Assembly: GCA_022578605.1 (NCBI GenBank)
Contig: MU394115.1
Coordinates: forward strand, 124,001-188,000
Direction: 5' to 3'
DNA: 64,000 bases
Source: Camillea tinctor
Taxonomy: Eukaryota; Ascomycota; Sordariomycetes; Xylariales; Xylariaceae
Positions within the stretch are counted from its first letter, which is position 1. Each line of letters starts with the position of its first letter. The translations under genes and the position numbers were made by a program. Positions 24,501 to 38,500 of the stretch are shown piece by piece. A model generated the notes under the pieces. That model was given only the letters and a program-made list of their open reading frames with translations, was not told the origin of the DNA and searched no databases.

Positions 24501-27048
24501 CAGTAGACGATGTCTCACATCTTCCGCATTCCTTTGATTATTTTTTTTATAGAAGCTAAACCAAACGCAGGTTTCTTTTTCTGGATTGCTCTTATTCTTT
24601 CGCAACTAGAATATGCCTAGGAAAGGAGTTCAGTGTGGATGTTTGGCTGCCCTGTGTCCCCCTTTGGTAACTCAGCTTATTCTATGACCCCCGTCTTTAC
24701 GCCATTAGATATACGCCCCTGTATCGTTGTCTACCTCATATTACTTTAAAATAGACCTGAGAGGAAGGGAGAGCCCTATTTTCAGTTAGTCAATTCTACC
24801 AATCGGCAATAGGTGCAGACAGAGTTGCTGCGAGACTTGGTTCCTAGTAATTCTCCTTGGGGTATTGATCAGCCCAAGATTGTAGACCTGTTTGCAGCGT
24901 CTATCCTTGTTACCACTACGGCTACTTGCATTAGTGATGCTGGCTGTTTGAACGTCAGTCCTTGCCTGTTGTAATTGGGGAAATGCTAAAGCATATGTTG
25001 AAGTAAAAAGAGGGTGCATGGAATATTAATCGCATTTATAATTAGCATACGGTTTACCGTGCGTGAGGAATTCATATAGCTGAAGTGATTATTCAATCTG
25101 TACCTTGAATTTATTTGGGTTCTCTAGGTAAATAGCAGAAACGTCCTGTGAAGTAGCCTGCGATGAAAAAAGGGGGTGGAGTACGCGTACATATACATAT
25201 ACCAGATGCCGTTATGAAAGACTTATATGCAATATATTCCTTTAACTACCCCCTTTACCTCTTTAATCTTCTTGCTGTCTTTGAGGCTATCATACTAAAT
25301 GTTCCTTAGCCAGCTTTTGTTTTCCACAGCTACGTGGTTCACCTTTGCCTTGTTTGTTACTTGGTATATATGACAGAACATCGTGATCGGCAATAACTGA
25401 AGGAGCAATAGCCCAAAACTATGATTATAGCCCCTATCATCTCTTATTTTCTCGCGGTAGCTTACGCGCAAAACTTGCTAAAGTCGAAGAACTCCTTCTA
25501 GGAGGGTCTAGCTACCTGATTGTTGTCTCGCATTCTCCTACCTCTCACTTCTTAGCCGAGGAGCTAACTTGAATATCACGTCCATCCATCAATTTTGAAA
25601 ATAGCGTTGCTCGTTAGACTCTGTATGATATCTATCCAATCCTACATTTGTTTTTGTAATTCTCCACCCATCCTTTATTAAAAAGAACGTAGCCACTTCC
25701 CGTCATAATCCTGTCTCAACGCCCTGACCAACAGTTCGTGCGCGCTGTCGGGACCTTGTGTGACAGCTCAACTTCAGGTCGTCATTTCTTATTAAAAAAC
25801 CCCCCTCGCCTAGCTTGGGCATAGAGGATATGTTATTGACCGGGCCGTTTTGGTAGCCCAATTACTAGGCCGAGAGGTATTAGGATGGGTAGCTGGGGCG
25901 TAGTAATGCTGGGATTGGCCTACTCCTTCGTCTCCGTCCCACGAACTATTGGAAAGTCCTCTAATCATAGCACACTTATAGCAGTAATCACCCCTCCTTT
26001 GACTAGGTACCTTAACACGTTCGCTTGCCTTCCCATATATCCCATGTTTCCTGTAAGGCTATGGGGTCTAGGACGTGACTAAGAGTCGGTGTGTCCTGCC
26101 GTATCCCGCTGAATGAGCCTTGAACTAGATAATAAGGGGCGGTCTTTTCCGAGACTGCTTCACCTAACCTTGATTCAATGGCCGAGCTGGAATACAGGGG
26201 GAGGGCCCCTTATTGATCGTATGGACAGACTAGGTATGGCGATCGCGTGAGGCCTTCTCTAGAGAACTGGCGAACGAGACGTAGCTTGTCAAGTAGCAGC
26301 GACATTGGTCCACGTAGCGTGCGGCCCTTGGCTGTGGGAGTAAGTCGTTAATAAGTTAGGCGTTCCATCTTGCACATATTATGCGAGTGTGTCCTGGCGG
26401 TGAGGCTTTCCTGCAGGCCATTTAGTGTGACCTCCCCTAGACAACCACCCATAGGTCCAACCCTAGAAGGTATGCAAAGGATGAACTGTCAAGTCATCTT
26501 CCATAATACCTTCCTATCTCATACTTTATGTTGAGTTAAAATAGTGTGTGTAGAATCCAGAATCACTTGTCAATATCGTGCACCGCAGTGGGAGAGAACA
26601 TACACATTAAAATTGGGTGGTTTTCTTCTAGTCTACAATTCGAAGCGTCCTTTTCAATGCATCGTAAGACGGATCACTTCTCATGCAATTGTCTGAGATC
26701 TCTCACAAAGATCATCCATCCCCTATCCATGGTGACATAATTAGACACATCTCATCCATGACGTGTGAGCCTTTTACCGTCGGGTAGACGTATACTATCG
26801 GGACCAGACCAAGTCCATAGCATTTCGGCATGCCGAGACAACAATCTGCTTCTTCTCCAGATTGCCACCTTCACCTAACACCCCGCTTACGGGCGTCATC
26901 CCTGCCATGCACCGCGAGTTTCGCCGACAATAATGACCAGTCTCAAACTGGTAGCAACACACATGGACTGTGCCCATCCTGGATCGATATATTCTAGTTG
27001 ATCAAATGAAAATTTAAGTCTATACCTCTATATCTGAGGGGCTCTAGT
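21531..27048. other. 5.5 kb region without a supported gene
   Basis: This is the upstream region of the HMG-box gene plus the 3' side of the PHD-finger gene. All ORFs are short. The longest, 159 codons at 23197-23676 (-), has a random-looking composition. No TAG-interrupted reading frame comparable to the 48871-53013 trio was seen. A G-run lies at about 22783-22793. It likely holds a long 5' leader and promoter for the HMG gene; a non-coding RNA cannot be excluded. Confidence 0.55.
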
Positions 27049-29753
27049 TCATCCATCTGTATTAAAACTTGATTGCTGCGATGCTGGTCGTGCGGGATCA
27101 GCAGATTTGACTGGGGGTGTCAAGATCTGTTCCGAAGGGGATGGGGAAAGGGCTGCCACAGGTGGAAGGATCGCGGGTGCAGGTGAGGAATGGACGCCAC
27201 CACTTGATGGGTGCGGCGGTGGGGAGCGCTTCAATGGTGAAATTCCGTTCCGGGTGGGTGGAAGCGTGGGCGTCACATCACCTCGGCGTGGTCCTGTCTT
27301 GTTGAGTCTTGGTGTTGACAGCGTGATGTTATGGTTGTTAATACTCGTGCTAGGTGTTTGGATAGGGGGAGGGGGGAGTGATACAGATGTCGCAGTAGGA
27401 GGCGAAAGTACTGTCAAACTATTGGCCGCCGCTTCTAAGGGTTGCTTTAGAGGCGAGTCGGACCTGGCTGCTACAGGCGGCACGTAGGCATCAGCGTGAG
27501 GGGGTAGATTACTTGATGGTGCTTGAGCGATGCCGTTAGGTTTCGGGGAAACGTGGAACACGCCCTTCTGAGGCAGCTTAGCTCCCGTAGACTGCCCAAG
27601 GCCACCACCGACAGGTGGAGACGAATTAAAAAGAGTTGAGTAGGCTCTAGACTTGTTTGGTGATTGCTCTGGTGGTGATAAAGTTGGATGAGACGAAGAG
27701 AATGGATTGGCCCCTTCTCCATTAGTATAGGGTAAAAGAGTCGGTGGTCCATTAGCTAGCCCAGTAGGTTTGATGGGTATGCTTGGGTAGCCTGAGGTCT
27801 GAGGACTTGGTTCGAGTTGTGATTTCTCAGCCAGCGTTGGTTTTTGATGTAGCTTAGAGATGTTGGTGACCCCGAGGGGTTTGCTGGGGATTTCAATGGT
27901 GTCGCCGGAGCCCGGCACAAACCCAGGGTTTTGCTCTTGCTTGGCTGTACTGGCCGCATCTGTGGTGGAGTGCGAAGAGGAAGTAGTATCGGGTCTATCC
28001 GTCCTCACTTGGATGACGCTGGCTTTTAGGTCTTCTGTCTCCAATGAAAGTTTGCGCTGACAAGTTTTGCATAGGTAGTGAAAATGGTCACTCTCTGCCT
28101 CCTTTTCGCTCACGCCAATACATTTGCTGTGCTGCCAGACGTTGCACCTTTCACAGGCGACGCTATGCGTACCATCATCAACCTGGCCGTAGACACCACA
28201 GATGCAATCGAAAATCCAGTCATCCTCTTCCTCCTCCAGTTCCTGCAGGGCTTGTTTGTTTTTCTCTATCTCTGCCTTTAACCGGCGTTCTGACAGCCGT
28301 CCGTTGCCGCCGGTCAGGCTTTTGCTGTCTTCGGAGAGTTGAGCTAATTCCTCCTCATGGCGTAGACGCCGAGATTCTCGTTCTTTCAGACGCTGCTCCC
28401 GGGACATCAGCCTATTGTCGCGTTCTTTCTCCATCTTAAGGCGTCTTTGTTCCTCTTTCTTAGCTGCGGCCTCCTCGACGCGACGTTTCTGCTCCTCTTC
28501 CTTAGCTTGCTCTTGCATTTTCTGCTGTTCAGCCTTGTTAGCGATACGGCTAGACCGTTTGGCGTGAGCCATCTTCTCAAGATTGCGCAGCTCTTTTTCT
28601 CGCTGCAAGGCCTTGCGCTTCCGAGATTCTTCCTGCCTTTCAAGGATGGGTAATAGGTGGTCTTCAACGGCACTTCGAAGGACCTTTTCGTTCTCATCGC
28701 GAGTCTTTCGAATAGTGGTCAGAAAAGCCCGGATATCCTCTAAGCTTACACCTATACACTCCCATTTGGCACCACCCAGCCCATCGTCTTCAGGCTCAGG
28801 CACAGCTTCGGTATCCGAGGCTAAACTGTCATCGGCCTTGTCACTATCGTGGGCGGCGGATCTCGATACTCGACGTCTTTTAGCGGCTCTCGCGGCCGCC
28901 TTGGCCTTCTTGGTATTCTTCTTCGGCTTCCACGCCACGGGGGTCGGCGGCGCTTGTGTCATACGATAAAGTCTGTTATCATCAAGAATGTAATAGGTGC
29001 GGTCGTCGCTGTCCCAGCCGGTAGGCTCAATTCTCTGCGTACATGTCAGCCAGCCTCGATAGCCACGGGTGCCAAAAAGAGCAGACGAACCCAGTCTGTT
29101 TGGTCGGTGGGTTTCTGTTCATCCATCTTTTCCCGAATGCGCTCCGGATGTAGCATGACCCACTGCGTAAGCTGTTGTAATACTCGGATCTGCGTATAGC
29201 TGTCAGCAAATATTATCTAACGCGCCTTGTGGATGACACACCTTCAAGAGAGGATCGAAGTCGTCGAACTTGGCGGGAGCCTCGCCGGTACCAAATGGGT
29301 TGCGGTCCGGGGCTCTGGCGACATATTGTCGGCGGGTATACTCATCAAACAAATCTGGTCTGGTACAATAGTCAGCACTGCTTCTCCAATATGATTGTAT
29401 GTGCCATGTCTTACGTTAAGCCGCGATGCGATGATACAAACTTTAGTAGAGTGAGACCGATTTCGACAAGAAGGGCGGAATGAGGCTTCAAGCATTCGGC
29501 TTCGAGATCCTACAGAAGACGGAGACGGTTAGGCTGGCCACGAGTAATTACTAAGAAGGGGATGTTCTCTTACGTCTATATCGATGCTTTCATCTATCTT
29601 GACTACCTTGCCAAAAAGGTAAATCCACTGGAACAGGTTGGCAAACTGCCAGGAATTCCTGATGCGCTGCAAGGCGGCTGACTTGACGGCTGGGTCAGGA
29701 ACAGCTGCGTCGGGCTCCACCTCGCGCCGGGCGCGTTTTCGGGATGACACCAT
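27049..29753 (-). CDS. DDT/WHIM-type PHD-finger chromatin protein
   Basis: Five exons (29753-29574, 29509-29415, 29359-29242, 29189-29091, 29034-27049) give 825 aa with all phases matching. The N-terminal 190 residues look like a DDT/WHIM module of ISWI-partner proteins (QFANLFQWIYLFGK, then TRRQYVARAPDRNPFG, then RIEPTGWDSDDRTYYILDD rebuilt across intron 4). A long charged coiled coil follows. Next is one PHD finger starting CICGVYGQVDDGTHSVACER with Cys4-His-Cys3 ligands, which likely reads histone H3 tails. The last 300 residues are Pro/Ser-rich and disordered. The fold suggests a subunit of a chromatin-remodelling complex resembling RSF1/CECR2-type partners; the exact complex is inference. 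Divergent from CCH1 with 2.8 kb between them. Confidence 0.87.
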
Positions 29754-31135
29754 AGCTGCGATGGCGATTGTGATGCAAGGGGGTGAGATAGATGCGCAAT
29801 AACGAGCTGTGATCTAGGTGGATGGCGTTGAGGTAGATAGTCGAAGAAGATGTGGACGTCAAGGATTGAATATGAAGGTGATGGTGACGGTGACGTCTAG
29901 AAGCACAGGGAAGAGACAGGTAGGGACAACAGTAAATTTCTCATGGCCGAGTCGATAAGGCGCAAATAAAAATTATTAAGACCAAAATATTGTTGGTTTA
30001 TTTCGCAAAAGCAGTTCGAGATGAATGAGTTTGCGGTTCGCAATTGTGTGTAGTGTAGGTTAGGAAGGTTTAAGTGACGTCGGATGTTGAGGTTGTTGGA
30101 AAATCAAATGCATGTGGGAACTCTATTTTGGGGAACACTTGCACACACAGTAGGTTAAGTTAAATTTCTGGCGTATGGCCCTGGGTCGCGGTGAGAGTTC
30201 CCGTTTGACGCGACGAGGAACGAGCCGGCTCCAATTTTCTGTAAGGTTAACTTAGGTAAGCAGCTTATAATGTATGTAACCTGCTACTACGGAGTAAGGG
30301 TTAGTAGGTACGTTAGGTACACAGTACCTATCTAACCAGCTATATACGTACCATTTTGTATGTATGCACTACCTACCTACAATAGTACTATGTATTTAGA
30401 TGTATGCCCCCGCGACATGACATACCCGACGCAATAGGTGACGTCCAATCATCTACAACAGGACTCACTATCTACTGTGTACTTAGTGTATCGATGTGTA
30501 TGCAGTGTAAGATAACAAAAGAAGTCAATCATAACATACATACATGCCTTATTGGTAGTTGCTTGTTATTGCATTTTTTGTTTACACCAGATTAGGTATG
30601 TCTCTACCTACCAGTCCTACCTACTACTTATACCCATTATTTCTTGGTGCGAGGCCGCCCACGCACGATGGAAATTGCCGAATTGTTTATTCCACTCCAC
30701 GAGCTGTAAAGTAGCTGAGAGTCAGTTCCTTGGTGAGGTTTTATTATCACTTTTAAATATCTTTCTGAAACACACATAGAAACAAAAGGAAAAATAACCG
30801 CATCTAGATGACAGCAGAATTCTCTCGACAGTCCCCTCCCCCCCCTTCTTCTCCATCACTCTATGAAGTCATATTTTACCAGTTCCTTGGATTAGGTGTC
30901 GACAATGCACATGCACATCTATATTTCCTTACCTAGTATTCAATTATTCAATAGAATGATATTCAAGTGAAGACTGATCAAACGTTATATTCATTGTTCT
31001 CGAAAAGCAGACAGTCTAGGTTTACAACACTAGCGCTTTTCAGAGTCCTGTTTCAGTTCAAAACACCAACTCATCGAGAATTCCCTCCCTGTATCTATAT
31101 ATGTCATAGCCAAGACTTCCTTCCTCTACATGATG

Positions 31136-31168
<33 letters not shown>

Positions 31169-32569
31169 ATCATTAGAGACGTACACCAAAAAAGAAATAA
31201 AAGGGCTCTTCGAACCCCCAAGCAGCAATGACAAATGAGATGTTGCGATTATGCGAAGGAATAAGACAAATAGGAACTAGTTTAGTCTTGGTCTTCGTAT
31301 TTTTTTTCTTCTTCCGCCCTTTTTTTTTTTTAAATCTTCAACATTGAATGGATCTCTGTACTGATAGGCTAGAGCGGCAGTGCCTGCGGATGCGTGCAAG
31401 CAAAGCCAGCCCAACAGGGTTTCAAACGGGCAGACAGGGTCGATCAATATCCTAGTCGCTGTCAGGGGTTGGTACCAGAGATGCAAAATGGGATGCAATT
31501 GTGGCGGGGGCTAGTGTATTTGTAGGTAGAGGGTAATAAATGGCACAGGCAAGTTCACGCATAAACACTATCAGACGGTACCTAACCTACCTAAGCTGCC
31601 TAACCTGCATAATACAGAAAGTAAAAAAAGTTGGGAAGGTTTACACTACGCTAGGTACATACATTACACATATGCAGGTCTTCTTCTCCAGTTCGCTCGT
31701 GCCTGGTCCCACTTTAAAACCGCGTAAGATGTGTCAAGAGAGGCTGAGCTTTTCCATCCAGTTTTTGTTTGACACCAATGAACTTGCAGCACTAACAACA
31801 CTAACAACCCTCTTCTCTTTGCTGCCACTTGCATCTACTCCCCCATCTACTGTGTAGATGCAGAGTAGTAGCTTCAATTGCGACAACCAGGAAAGATACG
31901 AATCCACTTCCATAAACGGGCAATTTTCCTTCTTTTGCTTTTTTTCATTATTACTATTTTTTTTCTTCATCTTCTTCTACCTTCCAGGTCAGCCAGAATA
32001 ATATACTACTACTCCCTATCCATCGTTTCTTCTTCGATACAACGCCGTGTGCGATTAATGTGTCAGATCGCAATATCATTTCTTAATTGCATCTGACCGA
32101 CCCCTCGCTTGTTTTTCCTTCTGCTTAATTAATACCATTGCAATCTACGATTCTTTTGTTCTTCCTCGTGCTTCCTTCACCCCCCTAGCTCTCCCCAGAG
32201 TGGAACGCCGTACCGTACCAGACCCAGACTGCTTGGATCGAATTCACGATAGATCGAATGGGATGCCATTGATACCGCCTTAACGACTGATTCGCGAGTG
32301 CGCTCGCGCATTGCTCTACCTGTGCCCTCCTTCCTTGCCCCGGAATCATCATCCTCATCCTCCTCCTCCTCATCGTCATCATCACCGCCGTCATCACCAT
32401 CACTACCATTCTCATTCTTTTTCTTTTTTCTTTTTCTTTTTCCTACCCCCCCTCTCCTCTCCTTTCCTCCCCTCCCCCATTCCCCATATATAATCACACA
32501 TAACGCATACATACTACTTCTTCCACATCTAATCCCGGTTGTCATCTGGATGACACAAGATCTATCACC
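29754..32569. promoter_or_regulatory. Divergent promoter region, PHD-finger gene and CCH1
   Basis: About 2.8 kb lies between divergent starts. It carries dense GTAGGTA/TACCTA motifs at about 30240-30400 and a (TA)n(TG)n microsatellite near 31137-31168. A long pyrimidine-rich leader (about 32330-32490) directly precedes CCH1. The ORFs inside the pyrimidine tract are low-complexity artefacts. Confidence 0.55.
31137..31168. repeat. (TA)n(TG)n compound microsatellite
   Basis: An alternating TA run passes directly into a TG run in the region upstream of CCH1. Such purine-pyrimidine alternation can adopt Z-DNA, which is general knowledge and not tested here. Confidence 0.9.
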
Positions 32570-32573
32570 ATGA
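32550..32573 (+). promoter_or_regulatory. Short uORF with ATGA overlap to the CCH1 start
   Basis: An ATG at 32550 encodes MTQDLSP and stops at TGA 32571-32573, which overlaps the CCH1 ATG (32570-32572) as ATGA. The same frame is open further upstream to 32298 through low-complexity sequence. The overlap could couple termination to reinitiation at CCH1. Confidence 0.5.
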
Positions 32574-35500
32574 CCAGGTCGCCGACCGATCCTCGACAGT
32601 CGCAGCAGAACCCTTCGTCCGATTCTTCAAATTCGCAATCTATACCTCTCCAGACCCTGGGTCGACAACCCAATCAGCCGCATGGCAATGACCGGCCAGG
32701 AGGCGGATCCCTTGCGGATCCCAACTTACCAAGTATCTCAACTTACTGGGAGGGATATCCTCCTCAACACCAACACCAGGATGAGCCCGACCTGAGTTCA
32801 CACTCTCCCATTGATCCCTCGGCTCTTCAGTTCGCCCTCCCTCCCGATATCAACCCCCCCGCTTCCACCTTCCCCCGACCTGCACCGACGCCCGCGAACC
32901 CGTATGCTACTCAGGGTTCTTTTTACGACGACAGCCACGACGACTATCTCGAATCCGACAGAGCACCCTTGACTTCTTCGGCCCAGCCGATTTCAGGCGC
33001 CCTGGCGACTCCTCAGACCCCGTCCCATCCTAGGGACAGTTTCCAGACGGTTTCCGACCTGGGCAACAGCCCTTCCGCCAACCGGGGCCGCTCCACCCAG
33101 ATGCTCGGATACGACTTGGAACAGGGTGGCCGCCACCGCAGCTATGGCAACTCCCTCATGCCGAGCGACAACCGGTCGTCGCGAAGCCCCAGCACCATCG
33201 GTGCCGGTGGTGCTCTGTATAGGGCTGGATCTATTGTGAGGGCTATGTCGCAGCGTGTCGTCAACATTAGTGGTGAAGGCGAGACCCTCGAGCAAAAACA
33301 GAAGCGCCAGCGATCGAGATCTCCAAGTGCCGATGGCCGGAGGCCTTCTATCAACCATACTTCCTTTCTCATGGGCGATGATACATCGTACCCATCCCAG
33401 GTCTATCCCCCGTCGCCCGGAGAGAAAAAGGGCGGGTTTTCATGGTCTGAGGAAACCTTTTCTCCTCGTCGAGGCGCGCCATTGCCGAATCCTTTGAAAG
33501 GGCGTTCGCTGGGTATATTCCCGCCCGATAGCTGGATTAGGATGAAACTTTGCGATATCCTGGTGAATCCCTACATGGAACCCATACTCCTTCTCTTGAT
33601 TGTCCTTCAAGCTATATTGCTCGCGGTCGAGGCTGCGAATAATGTCTACGAACCTGGCTTTCAACGGCGGCCTGTCTGGGACGTCAGATCCAAGTTCAAC
33701 TGGGCGCTCCTCATCCTCTTTATTATATTTACCTTAGAAATAACGGCCAGGATCATAGTATCGGGCTTCATTTTGAATGCTGCCGAATACAGCACCATTG
33801 ATCGTTCGAAAGGCATTCGTGGCGCTATTCAAGACCAGTATAATGCTGTCTTCCGGCCCCAACGGCAAAAGTCTGTGAAAGGGAACCGGCAAGATAGCTT
33901 TGGGCCATCCACGTTCGCTCGATCGTTTACTATGATGCATGGCATGCCTGAGACGGTTGAAGAGCAGCAGAGGATGCAGCTTGCTCGTCGTGCGTTTTTG
34001 CGCCACGGATTCAACAGACTAGATTTTATTGCCGTCGTGTCGTTTTGGATCTCGTTTGTGCTCAGTATAACCGGACTAGAGACGGCACATCACTTATATA
34101 TCTTTCGCATGTTAAGTTGCCTTCGAATCATTCGGCTTCTGGCCCTTACGAATGGTACTGCGGTAGGTCTAGTCATGCGGCAATCTCTTTCTACCCCCAT
34201 CCTCCTTTTCCCTTTTTGTCTTTCAGAGCTACATAGATTAATTTGCTGCATAGATCATCCTACGAAGTTTGAAAAAGGCAGCACCTCTTCTTGTTCGTGT
34301 CTCTTTTCTCCTTGGATTCTTTTGGTTATTATTCGCTATCGTCGGGTTGCAAAGTTTCAAGTCAAGTCTAAGCCGACATTGCGTTTGGCTAGATCCCCTA
34401 GAGCCGGATAATTTCGATGCAGCATACGTGAACGAAATGTCTTTCTGCGGCGGCCACATCAATAATACAACAGGCGACCAAGCACCGTGGGTCCGGTTCA
34501 AAACTCCAGGATCATTAGAGGATTTAGAACCACAGGAAGGTAGTCCAAAGGGTTTTATTTGCCCGCGGCAATCAATTTGTCTCGAGTTGCAAAGCCCCTA
34601 CAATGGCACTGTTAGCTTTGATGATATTATCCACTCCCTGGAGTTGGTTTTCGTCATTATGAGTGCCAATACCTGGTCCGACCTCATGTACTACACCATC
34701 AGTTCGGATTATACCGCCGCGGCTCTTTTCTTCGGTGCCGGCATCATGATTATGATGTTGTGGCTTACCAACTTGCTGATTGCTGTCATTACCTCATCTT
34801 TTCAAGTCATTCGGGAAGAGAGCAAATCCAGTGCATTCACTTCGGATCAAGATTCTCTTACTGCGGGTCACGAGGAGGAGCGACTCCGGAGGGTATCGTC
34901 TCTGCAGAAGATATACGACCGAACTAAAATCTTTTGGATCCTTCTCATCGCCTATGAACTTATGGTTCAGGCTTGGCGAAGCGCCGATATTACACCTGGA
35001 CGGAAAGCCTTTGTCGATATCAATAGTGTTGTCGTCACGATCCTTTTGGATGTTGAGATAACTATTCGTTTCTTTGCTAACTGGAAAGCTTTCCACCGGC
35101 ACACTCACAATAACGTCGACTTGTTGCTTGCCGTTGCGAACACAATCATTATCCTGCCACCGATACGCACCTCGGGCCAGACATATGCATGGCTCACGAT
35201 TTTCCAAATTGTCCGAGTCTATCGAGTAGTCATGGCGATTCCAATTACAAGAAAGCTGATTGTGTTGGTTCTCGGAAATGCATCGGGTATCGGAAATCTT
35301 ATCATATTCGTATTTCTGATTACGTTCATTATGGCCATCTTCGCTGTTCAGCTTTTTCGAGGCGAGCTTCCGCTCTACAGCGACGATGGCGAGCTAGTGA
35401 GAATTTCTTTTTACAACATCTTCAATTCGTTCCTCGGCATGTACCAGATTCTCTCTAGCGAAAACTGGACTGCAATACTCTACGACGTCACGACATACAC

Positions 35501-38500
35501 GACTGGCCGGCACACCTCGTGGTATGGTGCAATGTTCCTGATTGCTTGGTTCATTCTTGCTTTCTTCATTATTGTCAACATGTTCATTGCTGTCATTCAG
35601 GAGAACTTTGATGTGTCCGAAGACGAGAAGCGGTTGGAACAAGTCAAAGCCTTCTTGCAACGCAAAGAGCTGGGTAGCACTGCTGGTAGCAATATTGCAC
35701 TTTCGGAAATTTTCTCTTTTGGCAAAAACCGGCGGGTGAGAGACCCCCTCGACTATGGCCCGGCCACAATGGAGATGTTGTTAAAGGACGCAGTGGTCCG
35801 AGAATTTCTTGACGATACGATGGACGCGCTGCAACAGAGCCAGAGCCCAAGCGGTACCCAATCGCCCGAGCAAGGACCTGAGGTTCGGCCTGGCCTAATG
35901 TCGACGGCATGGGGCAAGATTCAGAGGCTCTTCACCAGTAGGGAGCCGAACCCGTTCTACTCGAATATAAAATTGAATCACAACCCAAGTGATGCTCTAG
36001 ACCCCCGGCAAATGGCTCGTCAAGCGGTGTCTGCCACTGCAGAACGACGCAAGGCTCAAAGAGAGTATCTAGCCCGGCACCCTACCTATAATAATTCTCT
36101 TTATATATTTACCCCTACAAATCCGATTCGACGACTTTGCCAGCGCATTGTTGGCCCTGGTCGAGGTACTGAGAGATTCGATGGTGTAGAACCGTATAAA
36201 GTTGTTTGGTATAGCTTTTCGGTATTCATCTACGCGGCTATCATCGCTATGGTGATTCTCGCTTGCATCACTACCCCGCTATATCAGAAAGAATATCTCA
36301 GATTTCATAATATGTCAGATCAGGATCGATATACCTCCTGGTTCGTCTGGATCGACCTTGGTTTTGCTGTACTATTTACAGTTGAGGCTGCCATTAAAAT
36401 TATTGCCGATGGCTGGTTTTTCACACCAAATGCATATTACAGGAGCTCTTGGGGCATCATTGACGGATTGGTGCTAATTACCCTATGGATCAATGTGCTC
36501 ACCTTGTTGGTGAGCGATGGGGACGTCTCTAGAGTCGTCGGCGCCTTCAAGGCTCTTAGAGCCCTTCGCCTACTCAACATCAGTAATACCGCTAGAGATA
36601 CATTTCATTCGCTCATCATCGTGGCTGGATGGAAGATCATCAGTGTAAGTTCACCCTTGCCCCCCTCCCCAATATCGTCATGAGATCTAGTTCTTGAAAC
36701 TTATTATTTTTCCCAGGCGGCTTTCGTTTCATTATCCTTGTTGATTCCATTTGCAATCTATGCGTTGAATCTCTTTCACGGACAACTCCAAGCCTGTAAT
36801 GACGGCGATTTGGACAGCCTCAATGATTGCTTTGGCGAATATGAGGCAACCCCTTCTAATTGGCCGGTCCTTGCCCCTCGAGTCGCCGCTAATGACTTTT
36901 TCAGCTTCGACGACTTCCCTTCTTCTCTGTTCATTCTTTTCCAGATTGTATCTCAGGAAGGCTGGGTTGACGTCTCCTTCGCGGTGCAGTCAATCACAGG
37001 GCGTGGTCTTCAACCTAAGGAAATGTCAGCCCAAGGCAACGCGATGTTTTTCGTGGTGTTCAACTTGCTTGCGACTGTGTTCGTCCTAACTCTGTTCATT
37101 TCTGTCTTCATGCGAAACTACACGGAACAGACAGGTGTGGCATTCCTAACAGCTGAACAAAGATCATGGCTTGAACTTCGGAAGCTGCTACGCCAGATTT
37201 CCCCTTCGAGAAGTTCATACGATGACTCCGAGAATAAATGGAAGAAATGGTGCCACAAACGAGCAATCGAGAAGCGAGGCACATGGTACACTGGCATCAC
37301 AGTTGTGCTTGTACTCCATTTGATCTTGCTAATGCTAGAATACTACACAGAACCGGTAGCCTGGACGCTGACCAGGTATGGCTTGTTCTTAATCTTCACC
37401 TTGATATACATCGCCAACATCGTCGTCCGCATTGTTGGTCTTGGTTGGACCCGGTTCAGAAGAAGTTCTTGGGACGTGTATTCACTTATCGCCGTCTTCG
37501 GAACTTTTGGCACGACCGTGTTGTTGCTCACACGACGAGATTTTGAGGCCTTCGTCCAGCTTCATAAATATTTCCTCGTGAGCATCGTTCTCCTTCTCAT
37601 CCCTAGGAATGACGCGCTGGACCAACTCTTCAAGACCGCGGCAGCCAGTTTGACGACAATTATCAATCTACTCGCTACCTGGCTAGTATTCTTCCTCGTA
37701 TTTGCGATCGCCTTGACACAAACGTTCAGTCTGACACGTTTCGGTGGAGAAGAGGATACCAATGTCAACTTTAGGACAGTTCCAAACGCACTTATTCTAC
37801 TTTTTCGAATGAGTGTCGGTGAGGGCTGGAATGCAATTATGGAGGACTACGCGAACATCACCCCTCCACTATGCGTCGAAAGCGACGATTTCTTCGACAG
37901 CGATTGTGGCAGCACCTCCTGGGCAAGGTCATTGTTCATTGCGTGGAATCTTATTAGCATGTATATATTTGTCAACCTTTTCATCTCACTCATATTCGAA
38001 AGTTTTAGTTATGTGTACCAACGCTCTAGCGGGATGGCAAACATCGACCGAGACGAAATACGACGATTCAAGGAGGCATGGCGGAGTGTGGATCCTGCTG
38101 GTACGGGCTTCATTAGCAAGGATGCATTTCCCAGGTTGCTCGGGGAGTTGTCTGGTGTCTTTGAAATGCGAATATACGATTCAGAAGACTCTGTTCGTCA
38201 AATCCTAGAGGACATTCGAAACGAAGATGATCAGCCTAAGCGACACGCATCTATGGCCACCTCCAGTGGGGTTAACGGGTTGGATGTGAGGCGGTTGAAC
38301 AACCGTCTCAGTCAGATTGATGTGAAGAAGGTGCAGGAAAGACGACGCCGGTTCAATATCTTCTATGAAGAAGTGATGGTGTCCGCAGACCCGGATAGAG
38401 GAATTTCCTTCACGACGGTTCTCATGATCATGGCCCACTACAATATTATCAGCGACAGCAAGAGTCTGCGGTAAGTTATTTTCATTACCTCCCTTTTCTT

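Noticed and set aside
32298..32573. 91-codon ORF in the CCH1 leader
   Set aside because: It is translated low-complexity pyrimidine sequence (poly-Ser, poly-Phe). Only its last seven codons are noted as a possible uORF.
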